Shown here in pieces: positions 62,752 to 64,000 of a DNA stretch of 64,000 bases. Location of the stretch: positions 104,295-168,294 of the forward strand of contig NZ_NHSQ01000070.1 in the NCBI RefSeq assembly GCF_016653465.1, read 5' to 3'. Every line of letters begins with the position of its first letter. Position 1 is the first letter of the stretch. The stretch is from Thiocystis minor (GTDB lineage: Bacteria > Pseudomonadota > Gammaproteobacteria > Chromatiales > Chromatiaceae). The position numbers and the translations under genes were made by a program. The notes below the pieces were generated by a model. That model saw only the letters and a program-made list of their open reading frames with translations, had not been told where the DNA came from and did no database searches.

Positions 62752-64000
62752 TTGTCCTCGATAACCTCGCACTGGACGCACCAGCTCGCACGCGCTTTAG
62801 CGGCTGGACGGCTGACGACAACGCTTGAATCACACCTCGATGCGCTCCTGCTGTGGCTGAGCAACCCGGACAATCCCCGCGCAACCGCGGTGGGCAACGC
62901 GATCCGCCAGGCCGGTCTCAGTCGGCGGCAGGCTGCCGCACGCGCCTATGAGCTACTCGACCAGTGGCTCTTTGCCGATTCCGACCGGCCCTCGCCGCGC
63001 ACGCTGGGCCTTCCCCCAGATGCCGATCCGACCCTGGCCAAGCAGCGTTATCGGCGCTTGATCCAGGTCTACCATCCCGATCGACATCCGACACGAGTCG
63101 CCTGGGCGACGCATCGCACCGAGCGCATCAATCTCGCTTTCGATGCCCATCGACAGGGCACCAATGGATGGCCGAGCCGCAGCGCCGCCGCCGCCAATCC
63201 GACCGCCGGCGCCCATGCGCAACGAGAGAGCGCTGCACCGACCTGGATCGGGCCGGCAGTCTGGTCCTGGCTCATCCAGTCATTGGAGATTGCCAAGGGT
63301 TTTCGGGGGCGCTTATTGGCTGGCGCTGCCTTCACTTGCCTGCTGGCGATCGGCGTTGTGTTCTTTTCCCATGAGCCCCGGCCCGTCCCTGCCCCAAGAG
63401 TGATCCGCCCGAGCGTGGAAACGCTGCCTCAACCCACGCCTCGGAGCAAACCGTGGGCGGACGCGGCGGAGACCCCGGAAGCGAACTCCGCGGTTGCGGT
63501 TACGAGCCAAGCCGACAAGGCACCCGACACGCCGGCTGAGTCGGTCGAATCGGACAGCGAGCCCGCGCGGACTCCGGTCGAGCCAAGGCTTGAGTCCGAG
63601 GAGTCTTCCCGAATGACGATGCGGAGCGAGTACGCGGACAGCCTTGAACCACTGCCCGAGTCACGCCCGGAGACCGCGCCGACGCTGGCCGAACCGATTG
63701 TTGCGTCAGAGATGCCCTCACCCATCGTCGCCCCGGCCGAACCGGCAGCGCCACCTCCCGCCGAACGCGCGCATCCGATCCTCCGGGAGAGCGCGGCAAC
63801 CCAACCGTCGGAACCGCCGAGCGCGTCGACTCTAGCCGGTGCGGAACCCGTCAAGCGGCCGCCGGATCAAGCGCGGGAACCGCCCCGCTCTGTCCCGCCG
63901 GAAAGGTTGCCGGAGCCCGCGCCACCGCCGACCAGCCCCCGAATGACGATTCCGTCCGTCTCGCCGCCAAGCGCACCCGCGCCGCCGACGCAGCCCAACC
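62752..64000 (+). CDS. J-domain membrane protein with Pro-rich tail, partial
   Basis: Open from a TTG at 62752 to the window end (416 residues visible). A helical N-terminal region (LARALAAGRLTTTLESHLDA, RQAGLSRRQAAARAYELLDQ) is followed by a J domain: TLGLPPDADPTLAKQRYRRL, then IQVYHPDRHP with the invariant HPD, then ERINLAFDAHR. One transmembrane helix (LAGAAFTCLLAIGVVFF, near residue 200) leads into a long Pro/Ala/Glu/Ser-rich tail that is still open at the edge. The J domain should stimulate a DnaK partner, anchored to the membrane here. The start is uncertain: no good ribosome-binding site precedes the TTG, and a stop lies 3 bases upstream. Confidence 0.75.
   Translation, partial: MSSITSHWTHQLARALAAGRLTTTLESHLDALLLWLSNPDNPRATAVGNAIRQAGLSRRQAAARAYELLDQWLFADSDRPSPRTLGLPPDADPTLAKQRYRRLIQVYHPDRHPTRVAWATHRTERINLAFDAHRQGTNGWPSRSAAAANPTAGAHAQRESAAPTWIGPAVWSWLIQSLEIAKGFRGRLLAGAAFTCLLAIGVVFFSHEPRPVPAPRVIRPSVETLPQPTPRSKPWADAAETPEANSAVAVTSQADKAPDTPAESVESDSEPARTPVEPRLESEESSRMTMRSEYADSLEPLPESRPETAPTLAEPIVASEMPSPIVAPAEPAAPPPAERAHPILRESAATQPSEPPSASTLAGAEPVKRPPDQAREPPRSVPPERLPEPAPPPTSPRMTIPSVSPPSAPAPPTQPN

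Overview
This GC-rich window looks chromosomal and gammaproteobacterial. A purple sulfur bacterium (Chromatiaceae) or close relative is the best guess, judging from the gene neighbourhoods (surE-pcm-nlpD-rpoS; tig-clpP-clpX-lon-hupB-ppiD; ccoNOQP-ccoGH-ccoI-ccoS; hemN-prmB) and protein style. No photosynthesis or sulfur-oxidation gene is present, so this placement is inference.

Layout. (1) 1-10.7 kb is an accessory, defence-type island, almost all on the minus strand: a partial SMC/RecF-like ATPase cut by the window edge, an ATPase overlapping a small nuclease-like gene, gene debris (a 115-bp relic of a ptsI-type gene, a vapC relic, an unidentified 3' gene end), and a two-gene operon of a HEPN-SNF2 helicase and a GHKL (sacsin-like) ATPase with an HNH-like C-terminus. 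This operon is the best candidate for an uncharacterised system. (2) 10.7-16.7 kb is a self-contained glucose-type PTS operon: OprB-type porin, a fused EIIA-HPr-EI protein, and an EIICB permease with a second IIB-like domain and a large insertion. (3) 17.4-20.8 kb carries surE, pcm, nlpD and rpoS. (4) 21.0-29.9 kb holds the cbb3 terminal oxidase (ccoNOQP) and its assembly genes (ccoG, ccoH, ccoI, ccoS), with a DUF29 gene wedged in. (5) 30-38.7 kb: sulfotransferase, queG, then nnr-tsaE-amiC-mutL, a small membrane protein, a Bax-inhibitor-1 family protein and tRNA-Ser. (6) 39.4-43.0 kb: etfB-etfA-acyl-CoA dehydrogenase. (7) 43.4-52.4 kb: the protein-quality-control cluster tig-clpP-clpX-lon-hupB-tRNA-Val-tRNA-Asp-ppiD. 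(8) 52.6-64 kb: hemN, a small unknown gene, prmB, iscR with a recognisable IscR-type operator, a DUF1249 gene, thioredoxin, adk, htpG, pgm, a PilZ protein, and a J-domain membrane protein that runs off the window.

Functional themes are microaerobic respiration (cbb3 oxidase, oxygen-independent HemN), stress response and proteostasis (RpoS, Lon, ClpXP, HtpG, trigger factor, PpiD, HU), cell-envelope remodelling (NlpD, AmiC), nucleotide, cofactor and tRNA maintenance (Adk, Nnr, TsaE, QueG), and defence.

The main unexplained non-coding structure is a ~145-bp dispersed element with GTTGTC/GACAAC hexamer arrays in two opposite-orientation copies (48.8 kb and 56.7 kb), whose copy numbers differ. 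Starts were chosen from Shine-Dalgarno sequences and family N-termini; several genes appear to use TTG or GTG.
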